Shown here piece by piece: positions 42,631 to 54,669 of a stretch of DNA of 64,000 nt. Within the stretch, counting starts at the first letter, position 1, and every line of letters begins with the position of its first letter. Under the pieces are notes generated by a model, which ran no database searches, had not been told where the DNA came from, and saw only the letters and a list, made by a program, of their open reading frames with translations. The position numbers were made by a program, and so were the translations under genes. This DNA is from Zygnema cylindricum (lineage: Eukaryota; Streptophyta; Zygnematophyceae; Zygnematales; Zygnemataceae): positions 203,168-267,167 of the forward strand of contig JBBHKE010002794.1 in NCBI GenBank assembly GCA_037447655.1. Reading direction: 5' to 3'.

Positions 42631-43683
42631 TGTAGAAATTAATGGTCCATTTAAAGTATTTTCAAGGTCTTTATAGAAATATAGAAAGAAGCCGAGGCAG
42701 TCTACCTCTAACTTCTCTCTCCAACTCTCAAACTTGTCGCAGTCACTGAGAAATTGGAGAGGGAGCTAGAGCCATGGCTACCTAGGCTATCCAGAAGTTT
42801 ACGGGGATTATATATTAGTTAGAGGTTTATTTACTAAAAGGAAAGTGTCGGCTACAGGATTTCATCCTTGTACCTACCGGCCGGCAGACAACCGGTAGCC
42901 GGTAGCCTTAACCGTTAAGTCTTTATCGAGTGTTACGTAATATAGGGTTTGATATTTAATTAAATATTAACAAGTAGGGAAATTCATTTAACTATAACTG
43001 TTTACGGGAGACATAGATCCAAAATTGTAAAAGTACGGATTGCGATACGGATTAGAAACCAATACCGCGCATTTGTTTCTTTATAGAAAAGAATACCGCA
43101 CATGTATTTATTACGGCTACGATTAAATATGAATTTAATCGGACGCCCGGAATTAACGCCGAGATCGCGGAAGAGGATTTTGGCGGTTTGTGGACATCGC
43201 CACATCGGATGACACAGGCGGAATTACATTGGATCGCGGCACCTTCGAGGATTACGGGAGCGAATCCGCACATACCACGTGTCGATATTTAGGCCATGTT
43301 GTACAGTGTTCGTACAGAAAATACATCGGCAGCTTTAATTTTGTGTACGGAACTGCATTTTGATTGGCTCCGTACATCAGTAGATAGAGTCTGTGAGAGA
43401 GATAGGACTTAGAAAAATCAGGAGATAGGACCCTCTCTCCCAAAGAGCTTTTGTAAAAAAGGTCAACTTTGACCCTCCATAACTTACTGCTCATGGGAGC
43501 AAATTCAGAGATTCTTTTTGTTATCGACTGAGGGGAGTCTTACCTTCACGAGGTGAAGTTGGTCAAAGTTAATGTATGCCAGGGTGGTAGTTGTTTTTCC
43601 TGAAACACAAAGGGGTCAGGGTTATCCTAGAGGCTTCATGGAAGCTGTCCACTCTGAGGACTTATGGAGGTCTCAGTGTTTCA
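42631..43683 (+). repeat. 3' LTR of element E
   Basis: Preceded by AGAAAATAAGGGGAG (42616-42630). TGTAGAAATTAATGG to CAGTGTTTCA. Leader hairpin 2 is CTTCAC-GAG-GTGAAG (43544-43558), a perfect 6-bp stem covarying with the other subfamilies. Confidence 0.9.
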
Positions 43684-44200
43684 CCAACTTCCCAAATAGC
43701 AACAACAGCAACACGTGACGTTGATACTAAACCAGAACTGTCAGCAAAGGCATAATGAGAGGCCTGAAGGCGGGCTATATGCCAAGACTCGCGATCAAGG
43801 GCCCCACGACCTAATAAAGTGTGAAGGACGTCCATGAGGTGATCATCAAACGCAAAAAGGGAGGAAAAAAACGATGGGATGGGAGCTGGAGTGTGATTAG
43901 GGTAGGAGAGTCGGTGGGGGAAACACCGTGTCAAAAGACCAAGAGCCGCAAAAGAAAGGTTGGGAAGGTTGTCCCTGTGGGACAAATCTTTCTGAAGAGC
44001 ATAATGAAGAAATTGGGTCACGAATGGATTCGAACCAAGAAGGCAACCCAACACACTAATGCCCTTGGATGGAAGAGGAGTCTGAAAACTAGGAGGGGTA
44101 GTAAAAAAAGGAAAAAAAAAAGAATAGCACGAGGGGACCAAACAACCCACTTTGAGGGTTGGACAGAAAGATTGAGTAGGGCCAAGTGATCCTTCAAAAA
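43684..44200 (-). pseudogene. Continuation of the LINE fragment (second repeat unit)
   Basis: It resumes the sequence interrupted at 32911. The minus strand shows GRGALDRESWHIARLQASH and GLVSTSRVA, matching 32090-32260. Beyond about 43985 it extends past the duplicated unit into unique LINE-like or host sequence. No intact frame. Confidence 0.5.
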
Positions 44201-46355
44201 GTTATAGGCCGGTATGACTTGATATAAATACAATAGTAGGGTTGATTGAGTCTCACTCACATTATTGACCTAATGAATGGTTTCATTTTTTATATTGACA
44301 GTTCATTCACTTATTGACGGCCAACAATTTTTTTCGAACATCTGAGTGGAACATGCTTAGAAAAAAAGACGTTTTTTAGCCTCACCCAAGATCATGCTGC
44401 ATGTGGTTGTCCTATTTATTGATAAAAGTATTCATAGATTTCCAGTAGCAAAATGATTATAATTGCTAATTTTCTTGTCTTTGTTACCTCTCTTGTGATG
44501 TGCTTGCTCACTTCTCTATTTATCGGCGCACTTTCTCTATAGGTAAAATCCCCTTGTTTGTCCAATGATTTCTTTAGTATTAAAAAGTAAAATGTCGAGA
44601 AGATGATAGAGGCCGGAAGGGAGGAAAATAAGGTGGAATAGTCTGTTCGATTCCACGGATCTCATTGACGAAAAATCTAGAGGAACTGTGGACTATATGG
44701 TTGGAAGGAAGAGAAAAGGACGTGTCTCTTTTAATATGTTTTTGCTAAACCTTGGTAATGGTTCCAACGCGAGCTTGTTCACTACAGATTCTCTGCAATA
44801 ATTGGAATTTTAGGTCATTTCCTTCTAGACTGGCGTTTAGGTTTGCTGGTTTGTAAAAAGGCACTACCACATTTAAGACAAAAATTGGCTGCTGATTCTA
44901 AGCTCCTATACCTGCTCACAAACCTATGTTTAGTTTGTTTCTACGATTGTTTTATGCCATTTGATTGGCATTTTCCAGGTCTTTGGGTCCAAACGGCCAA
45001 GAAAAGGAGAAACGTGACATTTGTAGAAGATATCATGCAATTCATTTTTTTTATAGTTCAGATAGCTTTGCTTGGTTAAGACCAACATTTATCTGATATA
45101 TGAATGAGGCAGGCATACTCTTCAGCGCACATGTTGTTGTTTTGTGGAATGTGTTCAAAAAATGCAATTTGACAACATGGTACAAAAAACTGTCGAGCTG
45201 TTTAAAGTCATCAAATCACCAAAACTTAGGAAACAATCACGAAATAGTACGTTAGCAGAACATTGCCTTCACTTGATAGCACAATTAGGTTCGCAAAAAA
45301 TAGATAAACAAAATGGCCACAAATGATATTGAGAAAGATAGACAGGTCCAGTGATACATTAAGAATGTTCTTCAAAAACTTCTCGGCCTGCGAGAAAGCA
45401 TTTATTTTTAAATTCTAATTTAGATAGTCATTAGTTTCTCAATACATGCACATTGTTATTTTAAGGAATATAAACAGAAAATCACAAGGAATGTTAAATG
45501 AATACTGGCAGCTTCATTGCATTGTCCGACTTCTTTTTCATATTATACCATCCTACCACCATGACTTCTTTTTTAAATTACACCAAACTATAACCATACC
45601 TGCCAAGCCAACCACAGTGAATGCAAGAAATACTTAGGTCAAATGAAATCCTTGGGGAAAAATGAAGTTGCGTATAAGACCTGAGATGCCATAATCCAAA
45701 AATGAAGTTATCTAAGCTACACATGTTGGGCGTTCACCTTCTGTCGGTTGGCTGTGAATCAGGATTAGTGGACTTCAGATAATAATGCTAAAAAATGTGA
45801 AGGATCCGTAATTGTGTCTGGCCTACATTGTGTTAATGACATTTCCTCTTTTTTATTGCTCTGACGCCATGCTTACGTTGGCTCCAGTGTAATTCTTATC
45901 TTTGACCAAAAGTGATGCCTGGACAGAATTGGCAGTTCATGAAAGGATAAATTGTCAAACACGTAGCAATTATATTAGTAGCTACAACTAACGGTAAAGA
46001 TACACGAAAAAAAAGCTTAAAAAAAAATTTTGGAAGTACTTCAATACTTTGTTTTAGATGCAAGATACCAGCGTACAGTAGCCTAAGAAGAACAAGAACA
46101 AATACAAGGTCGACTGTTTACTTAATAGCCATTGGGCATGAAATTAGCCAGTCATAATTCAGCGGAGGAAAAGTATAAATAACGGTCACCTTTGTAAAAG
46201 TGCAGTTTGAAATCGGTTCTTCTTGGTTATCGATAGGTATACCGGTCGATAGTTCAAAAACATTGGAATATTGGAGGTGGATTGGCGGAAGCCATGAAAT
46301 TGTACACAAGAGAAAGATCAATGCATTGGAGAGAAGAATTGATTTGTATTTGGGA
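44201..46355. other. Intergenic or intronic sequence, nothing recognised
   Basis: About 2.1 kb of AT-rich DNA with only short frames and no recognisable protein, TIR or LTR structure. The last five bases (TGGGA) are a likely target duplication copy of element F. Confidence 0.45.
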
Positions 46356-46758
46356 TGATTTCATTAAGTGAGAAGAGTCACTTATATACAAAAATATACA
46401 ATGCTAAATACTGTGGAGTCTAAACGTTCTACAATGCGGTGTAACAAAAGGATCTTAGTCTAGATTATAATAAATCTATGTAAGACAAAAAAAAGACAGG
46501 ACTGACGATCAAAAGAGTGGACCGACGGTCAAAGGACTTTGTACGTAGAAAAGATTAGACTGACGTATGTAATGAAAAGTACAAAAGACTGGACCGACGT
46601 ATAGAAGTACGGACAAGACCAAAAGTAAGTCGACCACATAAGACGGTCGGCAAGACTTGACCGACGTAAGAAATGAAAAGTACGGACAAGACCATCGACA
46701 CATATAATGAAAGGTACGGATGTGCCAAAAGTGAACTGACGTTAAATGACCCATAACA
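46356..46758 (-). repeat. 3' LTR of element F
   Basis: TGTTATGGGTCATTT (46758) to AATGAAATCA (46356), about 403 bp. It is rich in GACCGACGTA and AAAGTACGGAC repeats. It is followed in element direction by the likely duplication TGGGA. The left boundary is set by the CA end and TSD, because the other LTR is truncated there. Confidence 0.75.
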
Positions 46759-46789
46759 CCCCCCCTCAAGCGAAAACTAGAAAATAGAT

Positions 46790-48440
46790 TGAGATGAAAA
46801 CAAAGGAAATTTAGCCAGGAGGAAAAGGAAGACGAAGGCCACAGGAGAGGCAGTGTTGCTCAAAGTGAGGGCGATGAAGAGCCTTGGTGAGATAATCGAC
46901 CACTTGGTCGGCGGATTTGACATAAAGAAACTGGAGAGTGCCATCTTTGACCCACTACCGAGAGTAGTGAACCTGAATGTTGATGTGCTTCGTCCGCTTG
47001 TGGTGAACAAGATTGCGGATCAAAGCAAGAGCTCCTAGGGAATTGGAAAAGATAGGAGTAGGGGCTGAAGGGGGAAATCCAAGATTGGAAATTATAATCC
47101 GAAGCCAGACAGCTTTCTTGGCGGCGTGAAGAAAAAGCCATATATTCTGCCTCAATGCTAGAGCATGCAGTGGTAGGCTGCTTTCAACATGACCAAGAGA
47201 TAAGACCATTGCCCAAAAAGAAGCACGAGCTAGTGGTGGAATGGCGGGAAAGCTCATCTTGTGCCCAATCTGAATCAACAAAACCCGTAAGAGTACTAGA
47301 GCCAGAGGAAAAATATGTAATACAAAGAGTTTTAGTGCCCTGTAGATAACGAAAGACATGTTTGGCTGCAGCAAGATGATCAAGAGAATGACGTTGGAGG
47401 AATTGACTGAGTTTAGTGACTGCTGTGGCAATGTCAAGACAGGTGGCCTGCATGGCGTACATAAAGGCCCTAATGTCAAGACAGGTAGCCTACATGGCGT
47501 ACATAAGGGCCCTGACCATCGAGCGGTAAGTGGAATGGAGGGAGGGAGAGAGAAGAGAATCGATGGAAGGGAGGAGAGGGGCATTAGCATCTAAAAGAGT
47601 GGAAAGGGAGGAGTAGTCTGCCATGCCAAAGCGTTCCAAAAAATCAAAGAGATTGGTCTCCTGAGAGAGGGAGAGGGTGCGAGCTGAGCGGTTAGGAGAA
47701 ACTTGAATGCCCAAATAATATGGAGCTCACTTAGATCGGCCATGTCAAAAAATGTTTGAAGAAGAGATTTGACAATAGAGATTTCAGAGAGAGAAGGACC
47801 AACAAGAAGTAGATCATCGACAAAGATGGCAACAATGATCAAATAGGTGCCAAAGCCGTAAGAGTAAATGCTAAAATCAGCATCAATTCGGGTAAATCCT
47901 TCTTTCCGCATAATAACATCTATAGTATGGTTCCATACACGAGGGGATTGTTTTAATCCATAATTTTTTTTAATGAGATGGCAAACTTGATGCTCAGATC
48001 TAGGGGAAATATAACCCCCAGGCTGATGCATTTAAATGTCCTCAGACAAGATCCCATTTAAGAAGGCATTCTTAACATCCATCTGATGAACATGGAAATG
48101 ATGTTCAACAGCTAAAGCAAGTAAAGTGTGGATAGATGTCAATCGTGCAACTGGAGCAAAGGTTTCACTAAAATCTATACCTTTGATTTGGGAAAAGCCC
48201 TTCGCCACCAAGCGAGCTTTGTATTTTTCCACGGATCCATCCGCTTTCTGCTTTATACGAAAGACCCATTTTGAGTCGATTGCCTTTCTTCCAAGGGGAA
48301 GGAGAAAAAGACTCCATGTTTTGCTGGAAATTAAGGCGTTGAATTCAGCATCAGCGACAATTTTCCAAAGGGAGGCATCAAGATGTTTTAGGGCAGTTTT
48401 GAGAGAGAGAGGGGTTGAAATAAGAGAGGCAGAGGCCTAA
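46790..48440 (-). pseudogene. RT and RNase H of element F
   Basis: Minus-strand frames show YKARLVAKGFSQIKGIDF, HQMDVKNAFLNG (about 48060), GLKQSPRVW, the catalytic box FVDDLLLVGPS (about 47815), then RNase H remnants (GFVDSDWA, TKHINIQVH). A 42-bp tandem duplication (47431-47514) interrupts the RT thumb region, and at least four frame changes occur. Confidence 0.82.
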
Positions 48441-49050
48441 GCCTAGTAAGCATAAGCAAGAGAGGCATGGCCTATGGAGGTAACAAGCCGAGAGGGGGGA
48501 GCTCTAGGGCGTGCACGATTACGGCGAGGTAAAAGAGAGGGCTCAGGAGGAGGGGAAGTCTCAAGCTCGGGAGGTGAAGGTTCAAGAGGGGTAAAAGGCC
48601 TAGAAAGAGGTGAGTGGGAAAAATTTGTGGGGGAAAGATTGTCAAAAAGAGGATCATCTTGAAAAAGAGGGAGAGAGGAGGTAGTATCTTCGGAATTTGT
48701 GACAGGATGAAAAAGAAGGGCAGTTGATTGGTTGGCATGAGTGATGGAAGCAGCCGGAAAAACAAGGGTGGTAGTAGAAGATGGAGGGGGAGGGGGACTT
48801 GAAAATGACGAGGGAAAAATATGGGAGGATGAGGAGGAGAGGGGTGGGAAGGTGTAATGTAGGTGAGGTCAAATGGCTGAAGAGATTGAAGGGGAATTTT
48901 TGTGGGAAGAGGGTAATAGAGGGTGAGGGACGGAAAGTCAGATAATGGGTGAAGAGGGGAAGGGAAAGGCGTACGAGACAAGGTTTCGAAAAGTGGCGTT
49001 TCGTTGAAAGTTACTTCTCTCGTGGTAATGACGCGATTTTGAGAAGGACT
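48441..49050 (-). pseudogene. Integrase-RT linker of element F
   Basis: Pro/Ser/Leu-rich low-complexity stretch on the minus strand linking integrase and RT, typical of the variable Copia linker; several overlapping open frames reflect composition. Confidence 0.5.
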
Positions 49051-49934
49051 TCAAATGTGGTACGCTTTGGAATTTGGAGCGTACCCAACGAAAATGCCAC
49101 GAAATGCGCGGGCACCCAATTTGCCGTCCGATTGGAGGAGGTCTTTATACCACGCTTCACGTTCAAAGATTCGAAGGTGGCGAATATCTGGTTTGATAGA
49201 TGACCACGCTTCCATTGGAGTAGATTTTGGTAAAGCGTTAGTGGGACAAATATTGCGTAAGCAACTTGCACAAACGACAACCTCTGCCCAAAATTCATAA
49301 GGCAAATTGGAAAAGTACAGCATGGAGCGTCGCATGTCATGTAATGTTCGATTGTACCTTTCTGCGATGTCGTTTTGTTGTGGCGTCCGAGGCGCCGTTA
49401 AATGACGCGAGATTCCATGTTGCATGAGAAAGTCAGAAAATTGGTTGGACAAAAATTCGCCACCGTTGTCACTACGCAGGACCTTGATTTGTTTGTTTTG
49501 AAAAATTTCTGCCAACCCCTTAAATTCCTGAGATCAAATTCTTGAAATCGTGCAAATGCATCAAATTTATGACAAATTGGATACATGTGTGAAAAACGAG
49601 TGGCGTGGTCAATAAAAGTGACAAAATAAATGGATCCACTGTAGCTACGCGTGCGCATGGGACCACAGACGTTCGTTTGTACAAGTGCAAGTGGTTCAAT
49701 GATGACGGTAGTGCTAGTGGGAAATGAGTGACGTGGCATTTTTCCTTGCACGCAACCGTGACGGAAATCCAAAGATTTGTTAGAAAACAAATTGATTCCG
49801 GTTACAAGATTTGGCAAAGTACGCAAGCTTTCGCTATTTAAATGACCATATCTTAAATTCCAAAGTGGAAAACTTTCAACGCTAGTACTTAAAGCAAATA
49901 TCTTTGGCGTACTATATGATTGTAAGACGTACAT
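49051..49934 (-). pseudogene. GAG-pre-integrase and integrase of element F
   Basis: Visible motifs: LRYGHLNSESL and HGCVQGK (zinc-like), QTNVCGPM where the catalytic Asp of a TDxxGP motif reads Asn, FIDHATRFSHMYP, then in another frame RSDNGGEFLSNQF, TPQQNDIAERYNRTLHDMRRSM and FWAEVV. A frameshift lies near 49510. Loss of the first Asp suggests an inactive integrase. Confidence 0.82.
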
Positions 49935-49957
49935 AGAATCTCGCGCTACGCCAAAAC

Positions 49958-51365
49958 CTACAATACTATAGTCTTTTCTATCAAGAAAAACGTTACTATA
50001 TCATTATTAAATTCAGCTTTTAATCCATCAGAAGTGGCGACTTTGACAAAACAAAAATTCCTAGCTAGAACAAGAACAAAAAGAACGTTACGAATGCGAA
50101 TAGACACATTAGGGACGTTTACGTCGCCAAAATGAGTAGCCAACAAAATGCAGTCGTCTCCTAAACGAATCCGCATAGGAGATGATAGAGGAGAAAGGTG
50201 AGTGAACCAATCAGATCGTGGTGAAAGGTGGTGACTAGCACCACTATCTATAAGCCAATCGTGAGGGGTTTGAGATACAAAAGCGTACACTTGTGGAAAT
50301 TGAGTATCCAGAGTGACAGAATTTGGGATTTCATGGGCAACATTGCCATATCCAAATTCTGGTGAGGGAGGGGAGGACAAAAGGGGAAGCTACTGGAGTG
50401 GGATAATTAGAGGGAAAATGTGGGGAGAAAGCGGTCGACCAAGGGAGGTTAACGAGGTTTGAAGAGGCATGGTGCGCTGCGGCGTTAGAAGATTGTGGAA
50501 GGGATGGAGAAAGGGAATAATGGTGAGGATAAGGAAAATTTGGAGGGAAAGAAGGGTGTGGAGGGAGTGGGAGGGTGGGAAGAACTGGTGGGGTGGCGTA
50601 GGCAGCGTTGGCATTCCCTCCAGTTTTAGGGGGATTGGAAGCCTCGACTGCTTTTCGCCTCGCCAATTTTCGACAGTCTTCCACGGAATGTCCTTTTGTT
50701 TTGCGGTAAGCGCAAAACAAACGCTGCACCCCCCCAGAGTTAGGTTTGTGATTTTCAGTAATAAAGGCATTTGCATGAGAAAGATTTAGAGCAAAAAAAA
50801 AGAGAAGTTTTGTCCTTTCATGCAAAAGTTTTGTACAAAGGGAGTGAAAGGGAATGGATTGGTCTAGATTGTCAAACGAGGAAATGAAAGGGGAAAAGGT
50901 TTCAAGGAGTCCTCCCAAAAGGGTTGAAGAGAGGTCCTCCTCGGAAAGATGCACGCCTATCATGGTGCATTTTCCGGCTGACAATTCGACTATGCTAATC
51001 CAATCCTGCATGGATTCCGACGGCTTTTTCATGGAGTTAAAAAACGCTCGTTTTTGAATTGGGCGAGCGGCCCATCCGGTTTGAATGTACGCTGCTTGAA
51101 GACGACTCCAAGCCTCGGCAGAAGAGGAGGCGCCGCGAATAAGACGAGTGCGCTCGGTAGTAAGTGACATCACTAAGCGAGCGTGCGTATCCTCATCCTT
51201 TTGTTTCCATGTAGCTATTGCCAACTCTTTTGTAGCTTTTTCTGCCGGTGTATCAGTAGAGGAAAGGATATGAGGTTTTGAAATTCTTATAAAATGGTCC
51301 CATATACAAAAATATACAGTGCTAATTACCATGAAGTCTAAACGTTCTACGGTGCGCTGTAACAA
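49958..51365 (-). pseudogene. gag and protease of element F
   Basis: A 344-codon minus-strand frame starts within the LTR remnant and enters gag midway (IWDHFIRISKP), so the N-terminal gag part is deleted. It includes the UBN2-like core (ATWKQKDEDTHARLV, LSEEDLSSTLLGGL), a degenerate knuckle (CAYRKTKGHSVEDC, first Cys pair altered) and a Pro-rich tail. The next frame (50380-49958) has protease motif DSGASHHLSPRSDWF. Confidence 0.8.
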
Positions 51366-51656
51366 ATGGATCCTAGTCTAGATTCTAATAAATGTACGTA
51401 AGACGAAAGAAAGACTAGACCGACGGTCAAAGGACTTTGTACGTAGAAAAGACTAGACCGACGTATGTAATGAAAAGTACAAAAGACTGGACCGACGTAT
51501 AGAAGTACAGACAAGACCAAAAGTAAGTCTTCTAGATAAGACGGTCGGCAAGACTAGACCGACATAAGAAATGAAAAGTACGGACAAGACCAGCGACACA
51601 TATAATGAAAGGTACAGATGTGCCAAAAGTGAACTGACGCTAAATGACCCTTAACA
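51299..51656 (-). repeat. 5' LTR remnant of element F
   Basis: TGTTAAGGGTCATTT (51656) through the GACCGACGTA repeats, matching 46382-46758. The inner about 25 nt and primer site are lost by the same deletion that removed gag N-terminus. Confidence 0.82.
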
Positions 51657-51661
51657 TGGAA

Positions 51662-52004
51662 TGCCCGAACTTGTCAGGTTCCTCGTCAACCGTCTAAGAA
51701 CAAAGAATTTGCAAATGTGTTTGTTATGGACAATATTACAAAATACGATCCGCCAGACGTATAATAATGTAAATAGTAAAACTAAATAGACAAGCTTATT
51801 TGGCCTGCTTTTCTGACTCCCAAAAATGATGTGACTCGCAAAAATGATGTTTTTACTATTCAAGCTAAATTATTGTTACAGAAGAAAGTGCCCTTGGAGA
51901 ACTCTAGTGCCTGCAAATTCGTAAAAATACACGGTTTGACAAACTTCTGATTGTGAGTACCTGACGGAACAACAATAATAATTCAAATGAGGTGCCTACC
52001 GACA
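51662..52004. other. Sequence between element F and the candidate exon
   Basis: No gene is recognised. On the minus strand a TTTGCAG near 51918 could be a splice acceptor for the exon upstream, but no convincing coding sequence follows. Confidence 0.3.
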
Positions 52005-52276
52005 TCATCATTGCCTTCCAAAACATCATTTTGAATCGCTTCTTTGAGGTGTTCTTCCAGCGACGCATCACAAACAGAATGGACTGTTAGACACGGAGCT
52101 GGTGCAATCTCCACTTCTGCTTCATTCGTCTCCGTTTGAGACTTTAGTTGAGGAGGATCACAATCTTAAATAGCCTCGCTTTTCAATTTCTTCTTAGTCG
52201 TAGAATCCTTTCCTTCAAGTTCATGAGCTATACGTTTGGCGCCAGACGATGCTAAACGAATTTCAACATCTGCCAT
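52005..52276 (-). pseudogene. Candidate first exon of an unrecognised gene, with an in-frame TAA
   Basis: The minus-strand ATG (52276) has excellent start context (GAAAATGGC). It reads MADVEIRLASSGAKRIAHEL then a KKKLK basic stretch to TAA at 52166. The same frame then stays open for about 53 more codons (DCDPPQLKSQTET, LEEHLKEAIQNDVLEG), ending near a possible donor at 52010. A TATA box lies about 110 bp upstream. I do not recognise the protein. Either a 36-residue product, a gene with one nonsense mutation, or an unspliced exon boundary. Element F inserted some 350 bp downstream. Confidence 0.4.
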
Positions 52277-52382
52277 TTTCGTGATTTTGGTTTTGGACAG
52301 AAACAGAGAGCCAAAAGTCAGAAAGGAAAATCTAATCGGTAACACTACAGCAATACAATGAAATTGCGAGTGAAGCAGAGCG

Positions 52383-52390
52383 CTTTTATA
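52383..52390 (-). promoter_or_regulatory. TATA box of the candidate gene
   Basis: The minus strand reads TATAAAAG, 107 bp upstream of the ATG at 52276. Confidence 0.45.
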
Positions 52391-52479
52391 GCAATTCACA
52401 GATGTTATTTTCCTTTTAAAAAGAAAGAAAACAAATTGAAAGAAATTGTCAAACTGTGGCAATAGAGTGGTAATGGCTA

Positions 52480-53002
52480 CACCGCGCATCGTTATTAGTG
52501 TCAACGACGCTAATTTGGGTTCTTAAAATTTTGATTTTTTTCCTCAAATTTTATTTTTTCCTTGACATTAATTAAGGTACCGTACAAAATAGCGTAAATG
52601 ACGAACTACAGTAATATCTAAATAGTGTGGTGTACGGTCGATGTCAGACCGTACATAAATGTACCTTTTCAAGTGAAAATTTTACAAAAAATGAGTTAAA
52701 TCAAACGTGCATGCATAGGATCGTGCGCTAAAAAAACGGGATTGTTCTGACACGTAAATTAGTCTTACATGTATGGATATTTAAATTTCACGTTAGTGTA
52801 CGATTTTTAATATTTTGTACGGATACATATATTAATGTATATAATCGTACAACGAATATTCCATTTTTGCTGTTCCCAAATTAGCATAAACGCCGAAATT
52901 AGAATACACATTTAAAAAAAAAAAAAAATCTTAATTAGCGTCAATGACGGTATATTTACTTCCACACTATTTAAACTTTGACACTAATAACGATGCGCGA
53001 TG
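52480..53002. mobile_element. 0.52 kb MITE, copy 1
   Basis: Terminal inverted repeats begin CACCGCGCATCGTTATTAG (left) and, from the right end, CATCGCGCATCGTTATTAG, flanked by TA. No ORF. It is the same element as 54670-55992 in the opposite orientation. Termini relate it to the short CACCGTGAAT MITEs. Confidence 0.8.
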
Positions 53003-53004
53003 TA

Positions 53005-53400
53005 CAATTTTATACGCCGCCGGTGTTTTCGCAGGCCAAAATGTGAAATTTTAAATCCAGGCAGAATGCAAGCTGATCCTCGATGATGACGATTAGAAGA
53101 CATCCAAAGGTGGATATGGTCCGTGATCACACTACTTCACACGGTGATTTCTATGTCGCATATAGTTTATTCACTTTACGGGAGGGGTAACTAAACTATA
53201 TGTAATTGTTTTAGGTTTAGGAATACACTTCTCACTGGCACGATTTTAGCTCCCCCGCATGCGTCACGGAAGCAAAGCATAAATGCGGACAGATTTTGTT
53301 CAAAGCTGGTACAAGCCTACGGCAAGTTTTTTTGACTACGTTTGACTTTTGAAAACCGACCTGGTACTGTACCTGCTGCTATAACCGTCGGCACTCTGCA
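53005..53400. other. Spacer
   Basis: No gene or repeat recognised; contains TATAGTTTA/TAAACTATA inverted repeats near 53165-53200. Confidence 0.4.
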
Positions 53401-53570
53401 GGGGTTTTTTTCGCCACTTAAAACATGTTTTTCTCGGCGTACACTTGTTGGATTGTCAATTTGAGACTGCCAATCGGAAGCTGAGAATGTTACCTTTCAA
53501 TCGTAACCGTCAGATCCACAATCTGACAGGTGTGTACGGAGAAAGGATGTTTTAAGTGGCGAAAAAAACC
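53401..53570. repeat. Short inverted-repeat element (TTTTTTTCGCCACTTAAAAC ends)
   Basis: The left end GGTTTTTTTCGCCACTTAAA recurs reversed at 53551-53570. A related copy is at 55998-56155, and a decayed end lies at about 30469. About 170 bp. A MITE-like end (GCTAATAACGATTTGCGGTG-TA) follows at 53577-53599. Confidence 0.65.
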
Positions 53571-53629
53571 TTGACGCTAATAACGATTTGCGGTGTACTA
53601 TACATAACCTTCATTTTTTCTCGTTTTTT

Positions 53630-53785
53630 GCTCTCCCATACCCGATTTTTTTATTTTTTTGTGAATCACCCGCCTGAATCCGCCCGGCCCCCCAAAATTT
53701 GGCACTCGAATCCGTCCGGATCCGACGCGGGCAGTCGGGTAACGGCTCGATTACGGATTCGGGTAACTGTTTGCGACCTCTGATA
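53630..53785. repeat. Second copy of the dispersed repeat of 26411-26620
   Basis: It shares CCCCCCAAAATTTGGCA and GGATCCGACGCGGGC. Non-coding. Confidence 0.55.
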
Positions 53786-54076
53786 TTGGGACCCCAGCAA
53801 AACCGAATCTAGAAACAGTTTCCAAGATTCTGTTTTGTGACTCTACAATGAAGTGAATTCCAATATTCTATCACTTCCATGAGTTCCATCTCATCTTCCC
53901 TCTACTTTATGACGTCATTCTGCTCCCCTTTTGCGTCTAACGTCATATAAAGAAACATCATCGAAGTTTTGCAATTTCGCCTCTGGGATGCCATTGCCAG
54001 TTGTCCGTTTGTCTGAACTCTGAAGATTCAGTATTGTAATTTTAAATTTTTGCATCCTAGATGGTACACCGTGTAT

Positions 54077-54663
54077 CTAAGCCATAGTTCAAAAGTAGGT
54101 GACAGTACACCCATACAATATGCCTATTGTATGTAAATTTTACAATACTACCTAAAGACTCATATTGTATTGGCCGCAAAATGAAATTAAATAGTTACAG
54201 GGTTGAGTTGCACATGGTTTGATAGAGAATTAAACGTCATGTCTAAACTTGAAAAAAAAAAGCGGACAAAAAAATCTTTTTTTGTGAGTTTTGAGCAACT
54301 TTTTATTTAAACCGTCAGATTTGGACGATCTGACGGTCGTTGATGAAAATAACGATCTAAGAAGATCACATGAAAAGCCCATAACACAACTTACGACAGG
54401 ACTATCGTCAGATTCGTCCGCGGGTTTTTTTTTTCGTGGTTTTTTTTCCCGCGCAATGTCATCCTACGTCGTGTCAGTTCGCTAAAAAAATTCGTTCGGC
54501 GGCGTGCGCTGTACTATGAGCATACGTCAGATTCGTACGCTCGTAAAGGGGTGTGCACAACACACACACATACGGTATGCCTACGTTGCGCGAGTTTTGT
54601 GCCAAGCTTTGTGCGCCTACCCAAGGCCTACCATAAAAACGCCTACTTTTGAACTATGCTAAG
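54077..54663. mobile_element. DNA transposon relic with about 25-bp terminal inverted repeats
   Basis: The left end CTAAGCCATAGTTCAAAAGT matches the right end (ACTTTTGAACTATGCTTAG-like, ending 54663) in inverse. No transposase frame is seen. An internal hairpin CCGTCAGAT-ATCTGACGG lies near 54313-54338. It abuts the MITE starting at 54670. Confidence 0.6.
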
Positions 54664-54669
54664 CTAGTA

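Larger units (their letters stand above)
32912..43683 (+). mobile_element. Element E: Ty1/Copia retrotransposon with element H nested in pol
   Basis: LTRs are at 32912-33986 and 42631-43683, with a perfect CCAAC target duplication (32907-32911, 43684-43688). Once H (36194-40482) is removed the gag-pol order is complete. It is the best-preserved autonomous-type copy of the half-tRNA lineage here, though stops and frameshifts remain. It sits in the second LINE repeat unit. Confidence 0.92.
46356..51656 (-). mobile_element. Element F: Ty1/Copia retrotransposon of a second lineage
   Basis: The minus strand has a 5' LTR remnant (ending at 51656), gag, protease, integrase, RT, RNase H, a G-run polypurine tract (CTTGAGGGGGGG) and the 3' LTR (46356-46758). 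Likely target duplication is TGGGA (46351-46355) / TGGAA (51657-51661). The right LTR loses its inner end together with the primer site and gag N-terminus. Many stops and frameshifts. Confidence 0.85.

Noticed and set aside
54291-54338. CCGTCAGAT/ATCTGACGG hairpin as a transcription terminator
   Set aside because: Rho-independent termination is bacterial; here it is internal to a eukaryotic transposon relic.
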